Translations under genes and position numbers: made by a program | DNA from: Neorhizobium galegae | Lineage (GTDB): Bacteria; Pseudomonadota; Alphaproteobacteria; Rhizobiales; Rhizobiaceae | Length of the DNA stretch: 64,000 nt | Direction of reading: 5' to 3' | Assembly: GCF_017877055.1 (NCBI RefSeq) | Contig: NZ_JAGIPG010000003.1 | Coordinates: forward strand, 62,001-126,000 | In this document: piece by piece, positions 62,554-64,000 of the stretch | Position numbering within the stretch: the stretch's first letter is position 1 | Layout: the number at the start of each line of letters is the position of its first letter | Notes under the pieces: model-generated | Told to the model about the DNA's origin: nothing | The model's database searches: none | Seen by the model: the letters and a program-made list of their open reading frames with translations, nothing else

Positions 62554-64000
62554 ACGCGTTCGCCGGCTCCATCGACAGGCCTAGCTCCTATATCGGCCGC
62601 TCGGTATCGCGACCGAATGCAAAGCGTCTACTCGAAGGCAGGGGGCGGTACGTGACCGATCTCGTGCTGCCGCGCATGCTGCATGCGGCTTTCGTCCGCA
62701 GCCCTTATGCGCATGGAAAAATTGTTTCGATCGATATCGAGGAGGCAAAGGCCCTCTCCGGTGTTTGCGCGGTCTTCACGGGTGAGGACCTGGCATCGAT
62801 CTGCGCGCCGTGGACCGGAACACTCGGACATTTCAGCAATATGAAGTCTCTGCCGCAAGTGCCGCTACCTCTTGGGAAGGTGATGTGGTCAGGGCAGCCG
62901 GTCGTTCTCATCGTCGCCGACAGCAGGGCAATCGCCGAGGATGCCGCCGAGCTGGTGATCGTCGATATCGAGGAGCTTCCGGCGCTGGCGGACCCGGTCC
63001 AGGCCATGTCTGCCGCGGCGATGTCGCAAGAACTCGGCGACAATATCTGCTTTGCCACGAAACTCGACAGCGGCGGCGTCGAGGAGGCGCTCGATGCAGC
63101 GGACACGACGGTCGAGCAGAGCTTCGTTTTCGGCCGGCACACGGCAGTGACACTCGAACCGCGCGCGATCGTTGCCGACTACGATCCGAGCGAGAACCGG
63201 CTGACTGCCCACCACGCGACCCAGACACCCTATCAGTTCCAGGATATCTATTCCCGCCACTACGACATTCCGGAAGCCAATGTCCGCGTCATCGCGCCGG
63301 ATATCGGCGGTTCGTTCGGAATGAAGCTGCATGTCTATCATGAGGAGATGGCGGTCGTCGGCGCGTCGATCCTGCTCGGTCGCCCCATCAAATACGTCGC
63401 CGACCGGATGGAATCCTTCGTTTCGGATATTCATGCCCGCGACCACCGGGTAACCGGGCGTCTTGCCCTCGACCGGGACGGCCGCATCACCGCTATGGAC
63501 GTGGACGACGTAACCGCGATCGGCGCCTTTTCGAGCTACCCGCGCACCAGCGCGGTCGAGGGAAACCAGGTCATCCGCCTGATGGGCGCCCCTTATGACT
63601 TCTCTTCCTATCGCGCCAATCTTTCGGTCGTGTTCCAGAACAAGGTGCAGACCAGCCAGTATCGCGCCGTCGGGCACCCGATTGCCTGCGCGGTGACGGA
63701 ATGCCTGGTCGATGCCGCGGCGCGCGAGCTCAGCCTCGATCCGTTTGAAATCCGCGAACGCAATCTCATTCCGGACAGCAGCTATCCCCGCACATCGCCG
63801 ACCGGGTACCAGTTCGAAAAGCTCTCCCACCAGGTCTGTCTCGCGCGGCTGAAGTCGATTATGAATTATGACGCTCTTCGTGCGGAGCAGGCAGGTCTGC
63901 GGCAGAAAGGTATCCTGCGCGGCATCGGTATCGCCCTTTTCGTGGAGATCACCAACCCGAGCCCGGCTTTTTATGGTGTGGGCGGCGCGCGGATTTCCGC
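62550..64000 (+). CDS. Molybdenum subunit of a hydroxylase (CoxL type), cut by the window end
   Basis: The first 483 residues of a xanthine-oxidase-family large subunit. Marks are RPNAKRLLEGRGRYVTDL, APDIGGSFGMKLHVYHEE and QYRAVGHP at 370-377. The carbon-monoxide enzyme loop A-Y-x-C-S-F-R is absent, so this is not a CO dehydrogenase; it more likely hydroxylates an organic, perhaps N-heterocyclic, substrate. The C-terminal 300 or so residues lie outside. It overlaps the iron-sulfur gene by 4 bp. Confidence 0.92.
   Translation, partial: MNAFAGSIDRPSSYIGRSVSRPNAKRLLEGRGRYVTDLVLPRMLHAAFVRSPYAHGKIVSIDIEEAKALSGVCAVFTGEDLASICAPWTGTLGHFSNMKSLPQVPLPLGKVMWSGQPVVLIVADSRAIAEDAAELVIVDIEELPALADPVQAMSAAAMSQELGDNICFATKLDSGGVEEALDAADTTVEQSFVFGRHTAVTLEPRAIVADYDPSENRLTAHHATQTPYQFQDIYSRHYDIPEANVRVIAPDIGGSFGMKLHVYHEEMAVVGASILLGRPIKYVADRMESFVSDIHARDHRVTGRLALDRDGRITAMDVDDVTAIGAFSSYPRTSAVEGNQVIRLMGAPYDFSSYRANLSVVFQNKVQTSQYRAVGHPIACAVTECLVDAAARELSLDPFEIRERNLIPDSSYPRTSPTGYQFEKLSHQVCLARLKSIMNYDALRAEQAGLRQKGILRGIGIALFVEITNPSPAFYGVGGARIS

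Noticed and set aside
61199..64000. Carbon monoxide dehydrogenase
   Set aside because: The subunits match the family, but the large subunit lacks the A-Y-x-C-S-F-R loop required for the CO enzyme.
1..64000. CRISPR arrays, tRNA, rRNA, prophage or integrative elements
   Set aside because: No regularly spaced repeats, tRNA-like cloverleaf, integrase, phage genes or complete insertion sequence were noticed on either strand.

Overview
The window is GC-rich, tightly packed and apparently wholly chromosomal-type accessory DNA from an alphaproteobacterium, most likely a member of the Rhizobiales (Rhizobium/Agrobacterium/Shinella/Ensifer type). The basis is the rhizobial form of the inositol operon (iolC fused to DUF2090, then iolD-iolE-iolB, with a divergent RpiR regulator and iolG), the many solute-binding-protein transport operons, and the 4-bp ATGA/GTGA gene overlaps. 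No rRNA, tRNA, CRISPR array or intact insertion sequence was seen.

Layout. 1-8000: the tail of an unrecognised enzyme-like protein, then small secreted or membrane proteins (a GCG/CRPN-type peptide, three Gly/Ser/Thr-rich secreted proteins in tandem, and three very small membrane proteins of 26-35 residues), and a FecBCD-type metal-chelate ABC importer. 8100-18800: a pectin/rhamnogalacturonan-oligosaccharide uptake and degradation unit, with a family-1 binding protein divergent from an 839-residue unknown, a GH105 unsaturated-uronyl hydrolase, a GH28 polygalacturonase, an MsmX/UgpC-type ATPase, two permeases and a convergent LacI regulator. 19000-26650: myo-inositol catabolism (iolG, iolR, iolC-DUF2090, iolD, iolE, iolB). 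26640-38900: a sulfated-glycan unit made of two sulfatases, a LysR regulator, a Dpp/Opp-type importer with a fused permease-ATPase, a GH3 NagZ-type hexosaminidase and a formylglycine-generating enzyme that would mature the sulfatases. 39400-42780: a flippase, a pyruvyl-transferase-like protein and a glycosyltransferase for a surface polysaccharide. 42800-45440: a type V autotransporter. 45700-49200: a GlxA-like AraC regulator divergent from a membrane-anchored PfpI homologue, and a FAD monooxygenase.

49200-60300: the least familiar part. It is an aromatic or heteroaromatic catabolic operon (FMN reductase, citryl-CoA-lyase-like enzyme, class III CoA transferase, LigB- and LigA-type ring-cleavage dioxygenase, amidohydrolase) controlled by an IclR regulator, with a divergent branched-chain-amino-acid-type importer. 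The same 15-bp palindrome lies just downstream of the -10 element of both promoters, so one regulator probably controls uptake and catabolism together. 60300-64000: a TetR regulator divergent from a three-subunit molybdenum hydroxylase (CoxM/S/L type, last gene cut by the window end), with three ACCA-NN-TGGT palindromes around the promoter.

Together the genes describe a plant- and soil-associated heterotroph that imports oligomers of plant or microbial polymers and degrades them inside the cell. The function of the 49200-64000 block is inferred only from enzyme families, and its substrate is not known.
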